Source: Budvicia aquatica DSM 5075 = ATCC 35567 (GTDB taxonomy: Bacteria > Pseudomonadota > Gammaproteobacteria > Enterobacterales > Enterobacteriaceae). From it: DNA of 64,000 nucleotides. Positions 8,659 through 17,648 of the stretch are shown here, in pieces. The notes beneath the pieces are model-generated. The model worked only from the letters and a program-made list of their open reading frames with translations, had not been told where the DNA came from and made no database searches. The DNA lies in the NCBI RefSeq assembly GCF_000427805.1, contig NZ_ATYS01000001.1, forward strand, positions 124,152-188,151, in the 5' to 3' direction. A program made the position numbers and the translations under genes. How positions within the stretch are numbered: the stretch's first letter is position 1; each line of letters starts with the position of its first letter.

Positions 8659-9175
8659 AGCTCCCTTTATGAGCCAAGGCAAACTTGAATTGCACAGCAG
8701 CGTGGACGACGATGGTTTCGTCGCGCTGGTCTGTCCAGACACATATTCCGGCTACATTAGTGACGATTGGACACTTGAACAGATACTTGCTCGATTCACC
8801 GAGCAGATGAACGCAGGTGCACTCTTTACTGCCTATCCAGGCCCGAATCTAGCTAACGCATCCCTTCGTATTTCTGATACCCCTTCAAAGGTTGCCGCGC
8901 AGCGAGAGGCGTCAGGGCTAGTTCGAGTTGGCTCGGGGGGGCTTTGGCTGACTGACTACACTCAGTTGACCATGGCAGCCCAGTTTAGTGATGAAGCGCC
9001 GCAAGTTGACCGTCACGTCCGATTGCCCGCCCTCCCAGGGATATATCGAGTAACGCTGCGACAATTCGCATCCTCATACGACGATGAACTCAAGCTGGTC
9101 GTGGAATTAATTATTGAACCCATGGAGATCGGTCAGAGCTACCCCAAACTCGAGGCCGTTCCTTGGTTCGAATAG
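8651..9175 (+). CDS. Hypothetical protein, 174 aa
   Basis: A soluble protein of unknown function, starting inside the end of the aldo/keto reductase gene. A second in-frame ATG at 8678 (MSQGKLEL) is an alternative start. I recognise no domain. Base composition appears somewhat richer in G+C than the neighbours and includes a run of seven Gs at 8935-8941. It has no obvious link to the antiporter or reductase beyond position, so it may be a late addition to the operon. Confidence 0.55.
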   Translation: MSRAPFMSQGKLELHSSVDDDGFVALVCPDTYSGYISDDWTLEQILARFTEQMNAGALFTAYPGPNLANASLRISDTPSKVAAQREASGLVRVGSGGLWLTDYTQLTMAAQFSDEAPQVDRHVRLPALPGIYRVTLRQFASSYDDELKLVVELIIEPMEIGQSYPKLEAVPWFE

Positions 9176-9230
9176 ACACGGTCTAATCAGCGCGAAACAT
9201 ATTGTTTCACGCTGATTGTCGGATAAATTT

Positions 9231-9665
9231 TTAATGTGAACTATAAACCGTACGCTTATCCTGCGCATCAAAGGTCATCACTGAATAGGCCTCTTTCTCA
9301 TCACCTTGCTCCATGCCCGGGCTACCGACAGGCATTCCCGGCGTGCTTAGCCCGATAATATTCGGGCGTTCTTTTAACAGGCGCTTAATATCATCAGCCG
9401 GAACGTGGCCTTCAATGACATAGCCATCAACCAGTGCCGTATGGCAGGACATATATTCCATTGGAATTTTATGGTCCTGCTTGATTTTATAGAACTCGCG
9501 GTCGTTGTTGATCATCACGGTATCAACGGTAAAACCGCTGTCTTCCATTTTTTTCGCCCATTGAGAACAGCAGCCGCAGGTCGGGGATTTATACATAGTA
9601 ATAGTTGTTGCCAACGCAGAGGTTGAAGTGAATAACAGCACCAGTGCGAATAAATTAAATTTCAT
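9231..9665 (-). CDS. DUF411 periplasmic metal-binding protein
   Basis: A 144-residue exported protein: signal peptide at residues 1-20 (ending STSALA), then the DUF411 signature TMYKSPTCGCCSQWAKKM with a CxCC metal-type motif, MEYMSCHTALVDGYVIEGHVPADDI and LSTPGMPVGSPGMEQG. DUF411 proteins are linked to copper handling and often sit beside copper efflux genes. ATG 9665 is preferred over 9677 because GGAG lies six bases upstream. It follows a second exported Cys/His protein (9737-10147) on the same strand, probably in one operon. A cusA-type pump lies 51 kb away in this window. Confidence 0.85.
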   Translation of the reverse strand: MKFNLFALVLLFTSTSALATTITMYKSPTCGCCSQWAKKMEDSGFTVDTVMINNDREFYKIKQDHKIPMEYMSCHTALVDGYVIEGHVPADDIKRLLKERPNIIGLSTPGMPVGSPGMEQGDEKEAYSVMTFDAQDKRTVYSSH

Positions 9666-9736
9666 CGTTATCTCCAAATAGTAAACACATTAATAACGCC
9701 AAACGGCGGCGTTTAAACAAAGTGAAGTACCCGGAT

Positions 9737-10147
9737 CTACTCTCGGAAACGGCAAAAACGAATTTCAGCCGCAATTTCCTGTATTGGCGGTGTAAGACAA
9801 TGAAACGATGAGTTTTTAGCCAGCTCAACCCCATAGGCCAGTGGTAGTGAGGTTTCGGGAATAAGTGCGACAAACGCATGGTTGCCGGTATCCGCCTGAG
9901 TTGCTTCGGGTAAGCAGTGCTTTTCACACAGCGGACCGGGTATTTCAGCACTAAGGTTAATTGAGGCGGGTTGTATATGTTGAGTGTGTAAAGCCTGGGC
10001 TGGGGCACTTGGGTCAGCCATTCGGCAATCGTGGCTGGCAACGGCAAATTGAGCATTCAGCAGCAACCAACAGATCGCCAGTATCCATACGCCGGTATGT
10101 TTACTTAAACGATGTATCAACCGGAGTAGTGAATGATTTTTAACCAT
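9737..10147 (-). CDS. Hypothetical exported Cys/His protein, possibly copper-related
   Basis: A 136-residue protein with an N-terminal membrane or signal segment (about residues 16-38, VWILAICWLLLNAQFAVA) and a mature part with SHDCRMA and LCEKHCLPEATQ, which resemble soft-metal ligands. Another frame is open over the same stretch (9655-10056) but lacks a signal peptide and looks like an overlap artefact. The gene is 71 bases upstream of the DUF411 gene, so both are probably co-transcribed and act in the periplasm. The copper role is inferred from the neighbour. Confidence 0.55.
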   Translation of the reverse strand: MVKNHSLLRLIHRLSKHTGVWILAICWLLLNAQFAVASHDCRMADPSAPAQALHTQHIQPASINLSAEIPGPLCEKHCLPEATQADTGNHAFVALIPETSLPLAYGVELAKNSSFHCLTPPIQEIAAEIRFCRFRE

Positions 10148-10522
10148 ATTACCGTTGATGTTATAAGGATATGGCCTGAAGGATACAATGGTTCAACAGG
10201 TATAATCTAGGCTTATTTTTTCACTAATTATAAAGAGTTATAAATATTCTGATGACTGATAATCAGTCTCGGACGCTAAGCTATTGTTTGAACAGTAACA
10301 TCGGTTATTTTTCTTGGTGGTTGTCTCAAGATATCATTTATTTTTACATTTTATCATATAAGCAACCCTTTAATTTAAAAAATATATTTCCAATCATCGT
10401 GCTATTTCGTTTTTCGGATAACAGGAATAATTGAAATTAGATTATCTTGTTTAATATTCGATGCTGATAAAAAACGTTTACTTTTTAAGTGATATTTCAG
10501 ATGGCATTGTCTGTATATAAGC

Positions 10523-10657
10523 ATGGAAGATACCGTTAATCAGGCGAGAACTAAAAATATCGCCGAATTAAAAACCGGCGTAGAAGGGCAAATCAATAAA
10601 AATCTCAACGTTTGGGGTCAAAGTGATGTTCTGATAACCTCAGCTTCACTCAGTTAA
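10523..10657 (+). pseudogene. Relic of an autotransporter beta-barrel C-terminus
   Basis: A 44-codon frame ending at TAA 10655-10657 reads RTKNIAELKTGVEGQINKN then LNVWGQSDV. This aligns with the last barrel strands of the two intact autotransporters in this window (RDIAELKLGVEGQINQN in the 930-residue protein). The final strands ending in the KYSF motif are replaced by an unrelated tail, and everything upstream is gone. It is the remains of a third paralogue and cannot encode a functional translocator. Confidence 0.75.
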
Positions 10658-10662
10658 TCATG

Positions 10663-10681
10663 CGGCTCCTTTAAGGAGTCG
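10663..10681 (+). terminator. Hairpin after the autotransporter relic
   Basis: A 7-bp stem (CGGCTCC, loop TTTAA, GGAGTCG, one G-T pair) sits five bases after the relic's stop and is followed by TATTTAAT. It may be the old terminator of the lost gene. Confidence 0.4.
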
Positions 10682-10712
10682 TATTTAATAGATAATGGCT
10701 AATACAATTAAC

Positions 10713-11651
10713 TTAAACGAGTAGTTCCTCAACTAACGCCTTACCTGCCAACAGATCAACCCAAGGCTGGGGTATCGCATCATAACCGTAATATAATCCG
10801 GCTATTCCACCCGCGATGGCGGCAGTCGTATCGGTGTCGTCGCCCAGCAAAATTGAGTTAATGATAGCGTCACGATAGTTATCCGTATTCAATAATACGT
10901 CCCGTACGCTTCTTAATGAGTCGATAACATAACCTCCGCCTTTACCGGTTAACGCGTAATCTAACGGTCGAACACGTTCTTCCAACTGATAGAGGAAATC
11001 GTCCCGCGACTGATAGTGTTCAGTCAGGGTATTAACTGCGTGTTCATAGGCGTGCTTTATCGATAGTCCATTGATAATACTGCTAACCCATAGGCTATAA
11101 AGAGCACAGCAAATTTGAGGAACTGCATCACCGTGAGTAATTAATGACTGTTGATGAGAATAGTCGATCAACTGTTGGTTTGAATATTCCGAATGCAGGC
11201 CAACGGGCAGTACCCTCATTAATGAACCATTTCCTCGACCATTTTCGACAACCAGCCCTGAGGTATAGGGATTTTTACTGAGTTTATATTCATGCAGTGA
11301 ACGGGAGGTTTGTATTCCAACGTCGAAAACACGATGGTTAATGGCCATATAGCCCCGATCGTACCAAGCAACAAAGCGATCGGCGATATCATAAATATCG
11401 AATTTTCCACAGGCCTTTAAGCTGGCAAACAGACAGAGCATCTGTGCGCCGTCATCAGACCATGTACCCGGAAGTTCTCCCGCATGAGAACGCTGAAAGT
11501 TTTTCGGCGGCACCATATCAATAGTGTCGAGCTTAGCTAATGTTTTAGCATCATTAAACTCATAGGGAACACCAACGGCATCTCCGATTAACAGTCCGTA
11601 AAGTGCGCTTTTGATTTGATATTGGCTAGTGCCTATCGATCTATTTTCCAC
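10713..11651 (-). CDS. ADP-ribosylglycohydrolase family protein
   Basis: A 312-residue soluble protein of the DraG/ADP-ribosyl-crystallin fold. It shows the N-terminal YGLLIGDAVGVPYEF block, GTWSDDGAQM where the family has a T-D-D motif, GNGSLMRVLPVG in the middle and the C-terminal metal-binding LLGDDTDTTAAIAGGIAG. Members remove ADP-ribose from proteins or small molecules at a di-magnesium centre. The Ser/Gly change around the first Asp pair is mildly unusual. The gene stands alone between two autotransporter sequences. Whether it reverses a toxin modification or works on free ADP-ribosyl compounds is unknown. Confidence 0.85.
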   Translation of the reverse strand: MENRSIGTSQYQIKSALYGLLIGDAVGVPYEFNDAKTLAKLDTIDMVPPKNFQRSHAGELPGTWSDDGAQMLCLFASLKACGKFDIYDIADRFVAWYDRGYMAINHRVFDVGIQTSRSLHEYKLSKNPYTSGLVVENGRGNGSLMRVLPVGLHSEYSNQQLIDYSHQQSLITHGDAVPQICCALYSLWVSSIINGLSIKHAYEHAVNTLTEHYQSRDDFLYQLEERVRPLDYALTGKGGGYVIDSLRSVRDVLLNTDNYRDAIINSILLGDDTDTTAAIAGGIAGLYYGYDAIPQPWVDLLAGKALVEELLV

Positions 11652-12017
11652 AGTAACGTTCCTTGTTCAATAAGTGACAAGATAAACATATCAGGAAGTG
11701 AATAGGTCATAAAGTCTGAATTTAAAGCTTTGTCGCCGAGCTTAACGAAAAGAAGATAGTAATTATGCTAATAATTAGTGTGATTATTTAATCAAATAAA
11801 GATAAGTTGATAATGAAATAAATTTCATTAATGTTTGTTTATATTATTCGCTTCAATCCATTGTTACCAAAGGAAATGATAAAACACCCTTTAATTGATT
11901 TTGTTTCATATGGAATCAAATTATTAAAAATTGTTTTAACAACGCAATAAAAATATTATAGTAAATATAGAAACAACCTTTTTAATTTTCGGTTTTCATC
12001 TATAGGGAGATAATTCA
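11652..12017. other. Intergenic region upstream of autotransporter, 366 bp
   Basis: Very AT-rich divergent spacer between the ADP-ribosylglycohydrolase and autotransporter genes. It should carry promoters for both. GGGAGATAATTC before ATG 12018 gives a good ribosome-binding site. No repeat or RNA gene was recognised. Confidence 0.45.
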
Positions 12018-14810
12018 ATGAGTTATGGAAAACACTCTGTTAGGGTGAATCATGTCACTTTATCAATATTACTTTCTTTAAGCTGCATCAGTTCAACGGC
12101 CATTGCCGGTGAGTGGAATGGTTCCGCCTCTGACGACTGGTTTGAAGCCAGTAACTGGTTACCCGCAGCGACACCCGATCCAAGTACTGCTGCGACGATT
12201 AATAACGGCAGCGTAAGCCTCAAAAATAATCACTCAACCATTACTCAGCTCAAAATGGCTCCGGGTAATGGTCATAATGCACAGCTCACGCTTTCAGATG
12301 GTGGCCAACTCACGGTGACCGGTACACGGCTTATGACGCTGGGTGGCGACAGTGCGACGAATGGTTCCGGCAAACTGTTTGTCACAGGTGAAGATGCCAA
12401 GTTCACACTGACCAGTGCTTCGCTGTATGTCGGCCAGTATGGTCAGGGGGAGCTTCAGGTTAGTGGCGGCGGTAAAGTTTATCTTGAAGGCGCTAGCCGT
12501 GGAATGGTGCTGGCCGACCATAAAACATCAACCGGTATTGTCGGCGTTGACGGGCAGGGATCGCTGATCGATATTCAAGGTAATCTGACGGTTGGCGGTG
12601 ATGGTAACGGATATTTAAATATCACCAACGGTGGCACGGTTAATACACATTCGGTTTATAACGGATATAGCCTACTGATTGGCGGGTTTAATGGCGATAA
12701 TACCGTCGGAGGATATGTATTGGTCGATGGTGCGGGGTCATCACTGAACGTCGGCGGCGATATGTATATTGGTAATAGCTCATCGGGCATATTAACCATT
12801 TCGGATGGCGCAAAGGTTAACGTACTTGGCTCGGCCAATAGTTATCTGGCAGACAGTAAAAATGATGTAGAAAATTCCGTATTAGTCACCGGGCAGGAAT
12901 CAGCATGGAATGCCGGTAATATCCTATTTATCGGCCGTGACAATAGCAGCGGAACGCTGACGGTAAACAACGGTGGTGAAGTCACCGTCAGCCAAGGGAT
13001 CGGCGTAGGCTATGGTGATTATTCGGCCAGTGCACCGAGCGACGGAATTAATGTGATTAATATCGGTGGAGCAAAAGGCAGCGCCGCCCAGGCGGCCGGC
13101 TATCTTAATACGCCTTATCTTCAGTTATTCACTGCCGATAAAAGTATCCTAAATCTCAATCATACCGATAATTCCGGCTCCTATTTGCTGGGGGCTGATA
13201 TTGACGGTAGCGGAACGATTAATCAACTGGCGGGCACCACTATTTTGACCGGTGACAGCGCCGGATTCAGCGGAAAAACCGAAGTATCCGGTGGGCGACT
13301 GATCGTTAATGGTGAGCTGGGCGGGCAGGTGAATATTGGTGAGTTCGGGACCTTAGGCGGTGGCGGCGTTATTTATGGTAACGTGGAAAATGCCGGGCTG
13401 TTGGCTCCGGGGATTGTGCAACCGCAGACTTTTGCCAATGGTACATCATCCGGCTTTACCACACTCACTATCAACGGTAATTATAACGGTAACGGTGGTA
13501 CGCTTTTACTTAACGGCCAGCTATCCGGTGACAGCTCGCCAACGGATAAATTGATCGTTAACGGTAATACGTCAGGGCTGACTAAGCTGATGGTCAATAA
13601 TATATCCGGTGCCGGAAATGAAACCCAAGAGGGAATTCAGGTTGTTCAGGTCAATGGTCTATCTGACGGAAGCTTTGTTCTTGAAGGAAGAGCGGTGGCG
13701 GGAGCTTATGAATACTTCCTCCATTCCGGTTCAAAATCTGTCTATGACGATGGTCACTGGTATCTTCGCTCCGAGCTAAATGACCAACCGGGTGGTGGCG
13801 GTGAAAAGCCTGAGCCGGGCGTGATTATTCGTCCTGAACCGGGCGCTTATATTGGTAACCTGGCCGCAGCGAATGCTATGTTTATGCATTCATTGCACGA
13901 TCGGTTGGGCGAACCTCGTTATACCGAGTCGCTAAAAGACCAAACCTCGACGCCAACGTCAATGTGGTTACGAATTGCCGGTAGCCGTGCCGAGAGCCAA
14001 AGTGGTCAGGGGCAGATAAACATCAAAACTAACAGCGCCATTGTTCAGTTAGGCGGCGATGTTGCTCAGTGGACCAATAATCAGACCGATCGCCTGCATC
14101 TGGGGTTGATGGCGGGTTACGGTAAAGCGGATACGTCATCCGGTTCGACGCTAATTTCATCCTCAGCAAAAGGCACCACTGATGGCTATAGCGTTGGCGC
14201 TTATGCTACCTGGTATCAGAATGATACCGATCGTACCGGGCTGTATGTTGATTCATGGCTGCAATACGGTTGGTTTAATAATGAAGTGAAGGGCGATAGT
14301 CTCAGAAATGAGCGCTACGATTCAGACGGTATTAGTGCATCAATTGAAACGGGTTATACGCTTAAACTTTGGCAAACCAGCGATAAGGCGCTGTTTGTTG
14401 AACCTCAGGCACAGGTTACGTGGTTGGGTGTAACAATGGACGACCATCTCGAGTCCGGCGGTACTAACGTTTCTCAGGCAGATAGCGGGTATCTACAAAC
14501 TCGACTGGGCGGACGACTCTTCCTGAATGGCTATAGCGATCTTGATAAAGGCCGCCAGCGTACATTCCAGCCTTTCGCTGAGCTTAACTGGATCCATAAT
14601 ACCAAGGACAACAAGATCAATTTTGACCATCCTGTTACTTCAGCGATTAATCTGAAGCAAGAAGGTATCCGTGATATTGCGGAGCTTAAGTTGGGGGTTG
14701 AAGGGCAAATTAATCAAAATCTCACTACCTGGTTCCATATCGGTCAGCAGTTAGGTAGCCAAGATTACAAACGCACTGAAGGACTGGTTGGTATTAAGTA
14801 TAGTTTCTGA
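12018..14810 (+). CDS. Type Va autotransporter, 930 aa
   Basis: A secreted surface protein. It has a signal peptide (cut near Ala30), then a passenger of about 560 residues made of repeated beta-helix units (for example GNLTVGGDGNGYLNITNGGTV-like blocks) of the T5SS/PEP-CTERM-associated repeat type. A Gly/Pro linker lies near residue 595 and a C-terminal barrel of about 320 residues ends in KYSF, the outer-membrane assembly signal. The barrel begins with the motif MHSLHDRLGEP. The passenger starts with the EWNGS-DDW-ASNW pattern shared with the paralogue at 29740. A role in adhesion or biofilm is likely for the family, and no protease triad was seen. The strong terminator at 14838 follows. 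Confidence 0.9.
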   Translation: MSYGKHSVRVNHVTLSILLSLSCISSTAIAGEWNGSASDDWFEASNWLPAATPDPSTAATINNGSVSLKNNHSTITQLKMAPGNGHNAQLTLSDGGQLTVTGTRLMTLGGDSATNGSGKLFVTGEDAKFTLTSASLYVGQYGQGELQVSGGGKVYLEGASRGMVLADHKTSTGIVGVDGQGSLIDIQGNLTVGGDGNGYLNITNGGTVNTHSVYNGYSLLIGGFNGDNTVGGYVLVDGAGSSLNVGGDMYIGNSSSGILTISDGAKVNVLGSANSYLADSKNDVENSVLVTGQESAWNAGNILFIGRDNSSGTLTVNNGGEVTVSQGIGVGYGDYSASAPSDGINVINIGGAKGSAAQAAGYLNTPYLQLFTADKSILNLNHTDNSGSYLLGADIDGSGTINQLAGTTILTGDSAGFSGKTEVSGGRLIVNGELGGQVNIGEFGTLGGGGVIYGNVENAGLLAPGIVQPQTFANGTSSGFTTLTINGNYNGNGGTLLLNGQLSGDSSPTDKLIVNGNTSGLTKLMVNNISGAGNETQEGIQVVQVNGLSDGSFVLEGRAVAGAYEYFLHSGSKSVYDDGHWYLRSELNDQPGGGGEKPEPGVIIRPEPGAYIGNLAAANAMFMHSLHDRLGEPRYTESLKDQTSTPTSMWLRIAGSRAESQSGQGQINIKTNSAIVQLGGDVAQWTNNQTDRLHLGLMAGYGKADTSSGSTLISSSAKGTTDGYSVGAYATWYQNDTDRTGLYVDSWLQYGWFNNEVKGDSLRNERYDSDGISASIETGYTLKLWQTSDKALFVEPQAQVTWLGVTMDDHLESGGTNVSQADSGYLQTRLGGRLFLNGYSDLDKGRQRTFQPFAELNWIHNTKDNKINFDHPVTSAINLKQEGIRDIAELKLGVEGQINQNLTTWFHIGQQLGSQDYKRTEGLVGIKYSF

Positions 14811-14837
14811 TGGTTATCCACTACTGGAACCGATAGG

Positions 14838-14869
14838 GCGTATCGCATAAGAGTGCGGTACGCTTTTTT
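14838..14869 (+). terminator. Rho-independent terminator of autotransporter 1
   Basis: A 10-bp stem (GCGTATCGCA, loop TAAGAG, TGCGGTACGC, one T-G pair) is followed by TTTTTTA, 28 bases after the autotransporter stop. Confidence 0.85.
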
Positions 14870-15385
14870 ATGCGCGCTATAAAACTCGGGTCTGGACAGA
14901 GCGTGACTTTCTTCACATTTCCAATAAATTCTGCCAACAAATATTTAGTTACTTAATCAACTAATGTGTTGTTAATTGGTGTTTTTAATTTCATTTTATA
15001 CTTGAATAAAATAAATAGTTTGTTTGTTCAGACTAGCGGTTATTTTTTATCACTATGTAATATAAGGTTAATTAATAGACGGAACCTACGGTTTTAATCA
15101 GATTTTATCTGAGTGATTTATATTTAACTCTAAGGAATTCAACGTCATCCTGATAGTTTTATCCTATTCAAATAACCTCAGAGATCTGCTGCTTACTCCG
15201 GTTTATTGTTGTGAAAAATATTGGCTAATATTATTTAACTGGCATTAAGTAACGTATTCAACGGGTACAACTTGGCGTCAGACGACGGCTTAGCGGCTAA
15301 AAAGCATTCGCATAATGTATGATTTGTATACACGTAATGTCGTGATAGGCTGTCTTTAACCGTAACAACAAGAGGAGATAGCATT
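14870..15385. other. Intergenic region, about 515 bp
   Basis: AT-rich spacer between the autotransporter terminator and ydcH. No ORF, RNA gene or long repeat was recognised. The ydcH promoter must lie in its right part. AGGAG at 15373-15377 precedes the ydcH start. Confidence 0.4.
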
Positions 15386-15613
15386 GTGTTTCCAGAATAT
15401 CGAAATTTAATCACTCAGTTAAAGGTAGATAATCCACGGTTCTGCACATTGTTTCAACGGCATAATCAGTTAGATCATGAGGTGAGACGGGCTGAACAGA
15501 AACCCGGCGCGCTGTATGACAACGACATTATGCAGATGAAAAAAGAAAAACTGCGGTTGAAAGATGAGTTATACAAAATACTGAAAGCGTGCGAAGCACA
15601 AGGATTGTCATAG
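15386..15613 (+). CDS. ydcH: YdcH family protein (DUF465)
   Basis: A 75-residue highly charged helical protein nearly collinear with E. coli YdcH: MFPEYRNLITQLK, NPRFCTLFQRHNQLDHEV and the C-terminal MKKEKLRLKDELYKIL coiled-coil segment. The cellular role of this family is not well defined. It starts at GTG 15386, eight bases behind AGGAG. A large inverted repeat lies between this gene and the isochorismatase-fold gene downstream. Confidence 0.85.
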   Translation: MFPEYRNLITQLKVDNPRFCTLFQRHNQLDHEVRRAEQKPGALYDNDIMQMKKEKLRLKDELYKILKACEAQGLS

Positions 15614-15649
15614 TCACCATTAACAGTATTGATAAGGAATAGATAGAGA

Positions 15650-15754
15650 ATGGTCAAAGTGAACATGATTTCTCACTTTGACCATGATGATCGGAACGCG
15701 GATCGATAATTGTAATGACCCGTTCCGCCTTAAAATCGCCAGGAGGTCAAAGTG
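15650..15754 (+). promoter_or_regulatory. Inverted repeat plus third copy over the start of the isochorismatase gene
   Basis: ATGGTCAAAGTGA (15650-15662) and TCACTTTGACCAT (15673-15685) form a perfect 13-bp stem with a 10-base loop. The core GGTCAAAGTG occurs again at 15745-15754, running from the last GG of the ribosome-binding site AGGAGG to the GTG start codon. The right arm can therefore pair either with the left arm or with the translation start. This arrangement would permit a mutually exclusive hairpin switch. It is seen in sequence; the regulatory role is inference. Confidence 0.5.
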
Positions 15755-16309
15755 GCAACTGCGTTACTGTTAATTGATGTACAAAATGCAATTCTGAGTA
15801 ATTTTGAAACCGGAGAAAAACAGCAGCAACTCGACCAAGCTTTTAACTTTACCCTTGATCAGCTTAGTTTATTGAAAGCTAAGGCTACTGCCGCGGAGGT
15901 ACCGGTGTTTATCGTGCAACACGATGGCAAGGTCGGCCATCGGTTAGAAAAAGGAACTTCCGGGTGGGAGATTCATCCTAAAATCGCAGCGGTAAAAGGC
16001 GATATCTTGATCGCCAAAAAGACCAATGATTCATTTTTTGAAACGGATCTGGCTAAGCGTCTGAGTCAATTTTCTGTCGATCGTCTGATTGTCGGCGGCT
16101 TTATGACGCAATATTGCGTCGATATTGCGGCCAGAAAAGCGGTATTTTTTGGTTACAATGTAACGCTGGTGGCTGATGGTCACTTAACCGCTAACAGCCA
16201 GTCGATGACCTTTCAACAGATTGTTGCCCACCACAATAATATCCTGCCGCTGTTTAAGCATCAGGGGCGCGGCATTGAAGTTCGCCCGGCGAAAGACATT
16301 CACTTTTAG
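15752..16309 (+). CDS. Isochorismatase-fold cysteine hydrolase
   Basis: A 185-residue soluble alpha/beta hydrolase of the isochorismatase/nicotinamidase superfamily. The likely catalytic residues are visible: Asp9 (LLLIDVQN), Lys89 or Lys90 and Cys122 (GGFMTQYCVDIAARKA). Substrates in the family are ureides, nicotinamide, carbamates or isochorismate, and none can be chosen here. It begins at GTG 15752 behind AGGAGG, with the start buried in a repeated 10-nt motif. It is convergent with the maturase gene at 16424, with a short 8-bp hairpin (16348-16377) between them. Confidence 0.8.
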   Translation: MATALLLIDVQNAILSNFETGEKQQQLDQAFNFTLDQLSLLKAKATAAEVPVFIVQHDGKVGHRLEKGTSGWEIHPKIAAVKGDILIAKKTNDSFFETDLAKRLSQFSVDRLIVGGFMTQYCVDIAARKAVFFGYNVTLVADGHLTANSQSMTFQQIVAHHNNILPLFKHQGRGIEVRPAKDIHF

Positions 16310-16423
16310 CACTTCATCATAAGATCGTTATTATCGATCTGACTATCGCCATAAGCCCCGGTATGCGGTCTTATGGCTCACGTTCTTCAACTTTCCCTTA
16401 ATAATCCTTATCAGGCAACAAGA

Positions 16424-17587
16424 TTAACCGCGCATACCACGTTCAATATCATCTGCAATACTCATAATGCTGGTGAGCGGAATACTATTTTTTTCTAGTT
16501 CAACCATCGCATTCATATAGGGAACCATTTGTGAGAATAGAATTTTATATCCTTCACAAAAATAGGATTTCATACCGTCACTATCCTGATCTATTCGATG
16601 CTTCGGACACCCGCCATAGCAGATAGGCTTATAGGCACACTTGCGGCAAGATTCTGATAACACCCCTTTTTGTGCTGATAGTTTATGGCTTTCCAATGAG
16701 CTTAATTTGTCGTGATAAATATTACCGATCTTATATTCAGGGTAGACAAAGTGATCGCACTCATAGATGTCTCCGTTAGATTCAATAACAAAGTTATTTC
16801 GACAAGATTTCTGGAAAACACAGCTGGTATGTCCGTTGCCCATAAACCGACTGACAAAAGATTCAAACTGACGAATAAAAATGGTTCCTACATCATGGTG
16901 TACCCATTGTTTAAATACTTCAGCCATAAAATGCCCGTAATCAACAGCCGGCACAGAGAACTCAATCAGCTCAAAGTTTTTTTTCTGATTTAAAAAATCA
17001 GAATTGGGTTCAGTGGTTTCCAACAGTTCTATAAACTGAATATGTTTGGATCCGATCGATTTTAAAAATTGATAGACTTCAAGCGGGTGTTTAGCATTGA
17101 TACGGTTGATTACCGTTAAGGTATTAAACTCAACCTGATGTTTTTTGAGTTGTTCAATACCGGCCATGACTTTGTCAAAAGATCCTTTGCCCGAGCGTGT
17201 CACGCGATATTTATCGTGCAATTCTTTAGGCCCGTCAATAGAGATACCAACCAGAAAACCATTTTCTCTCAGAAAGATACACCAGGCATCATCCAGTAAA
17301 ATACCGTTAGTTTGCAAGGCGTTATGTATTATTTTGTTGCCCTTATAACGGTTTTGATATTGTATAGCTTTCTCAAAGAAATCCAGTCCGGCCATGGTCG
17401 GCTCGCCGCCTTGCCAGGTGAAATACACTTCTTGTCCTGCTGCACCTATGTATCTTTCGACGAAGGTTTCTAGGGTTTCGTCAGTCATCCAGCCTTTATG
17501 CTTAAAGGTGTTTTCTTTACTGAGATAAAAACAATAATCACACTTAAGGTTACATTGAAAACTGGTCGGTTTAGCGGTGATATGCAT
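16424..17587 (-). CDS. Anaerobic sulfatase maturase (radical SAM)
   Basis: A 387-residue radical-SAM enzyme that oxidises a serine or cysteine of a sulfatase to formylglycine. The SAM iron-sulfur motif is Cys12-x3-Cys16-x2-Cys19. Further parts seen are [27 protein letters not shown] and a SPASM-type Cys cluster (about residues 245-335, with [32 protein letters not shown]). The ATG at 17587 follows GAGG by six bases, while a TTG 33 bases upstream has no such site. It lies downstream of a serine-type sulfatase in the same operon, which names its substrate. An atsB-like name would fit. Confidence 0.9.
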   Translation of the reverse strand: MHITAKPTSFQCNLKCDYCFYLSKENTFKHKGWMTDETLETFVERYIGAAGQEVYFTWQGGEPTMAGLDFFEKAIQYQNRYKGNKIIHNALQTNGILLDDAWCIFLRENGFLVGISIDGPKELHDKYRVTRSGKGSFDKVMAGIEQLKKHQVEFNTLTVINRINAKHPLEVYQFLKSIGSKHIQFIELLETTEPNSDFLNQKKNFELIEFSVPAVDYGHFMAEVFKQWVHHDVGTIFIRQFESFVSRFMGNGHTSCVFQKSCRNNFVIESNGDIYECDHFVYPEYKIGNIYHDKLSSLESHKLSAQKGVLSESCRKCAYKPICYGGCPKHRIDQDSDGMKSYFCEGYKILFSQMVPYMNAMVELEKNSIPLTSIMSIADDIERGMRG

Positions 17588-17610
17588 AGTATTCCTCGGC
17601 GGTATAAAGA

Positions 17611-17639
17611 CAGACGGCAAGAGATAAACTTGCCGTCTG
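17611..17639 (-). terminator. Intercistronic hairpin between sulfatase and maturase
   Basis: A perfect 11-bp stem (CAGACGGCAAG / CTTGCCGTCTG, 7-base loop) lies in the 61-base gap between sulfatase stop and maturase start. On the minus strand it is followed by TCTTTAT. It may attenuate readthrough or protect the 3' end of the sulfatase mRNA, giving less maturase than sulfatase. Confidence 0.6.
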
Positions 17640-17648
17640 GTTGTTAGC

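Noticed and set aside
8935-8941. Run of seven Gs in the 174-codon unknown gene as a phase-variation tract.
   Set aside because: The gene is not a surface protein and the tract is short; chance is likely.
9655-10056. An open minus-strand frame of 133 codons overlapping the exported Cys/His gene and the DUF411 start.
   Set aside because: It lacks a signal peptide, has an improbable composition and overlaps two better genes; treated as a shadow frame.
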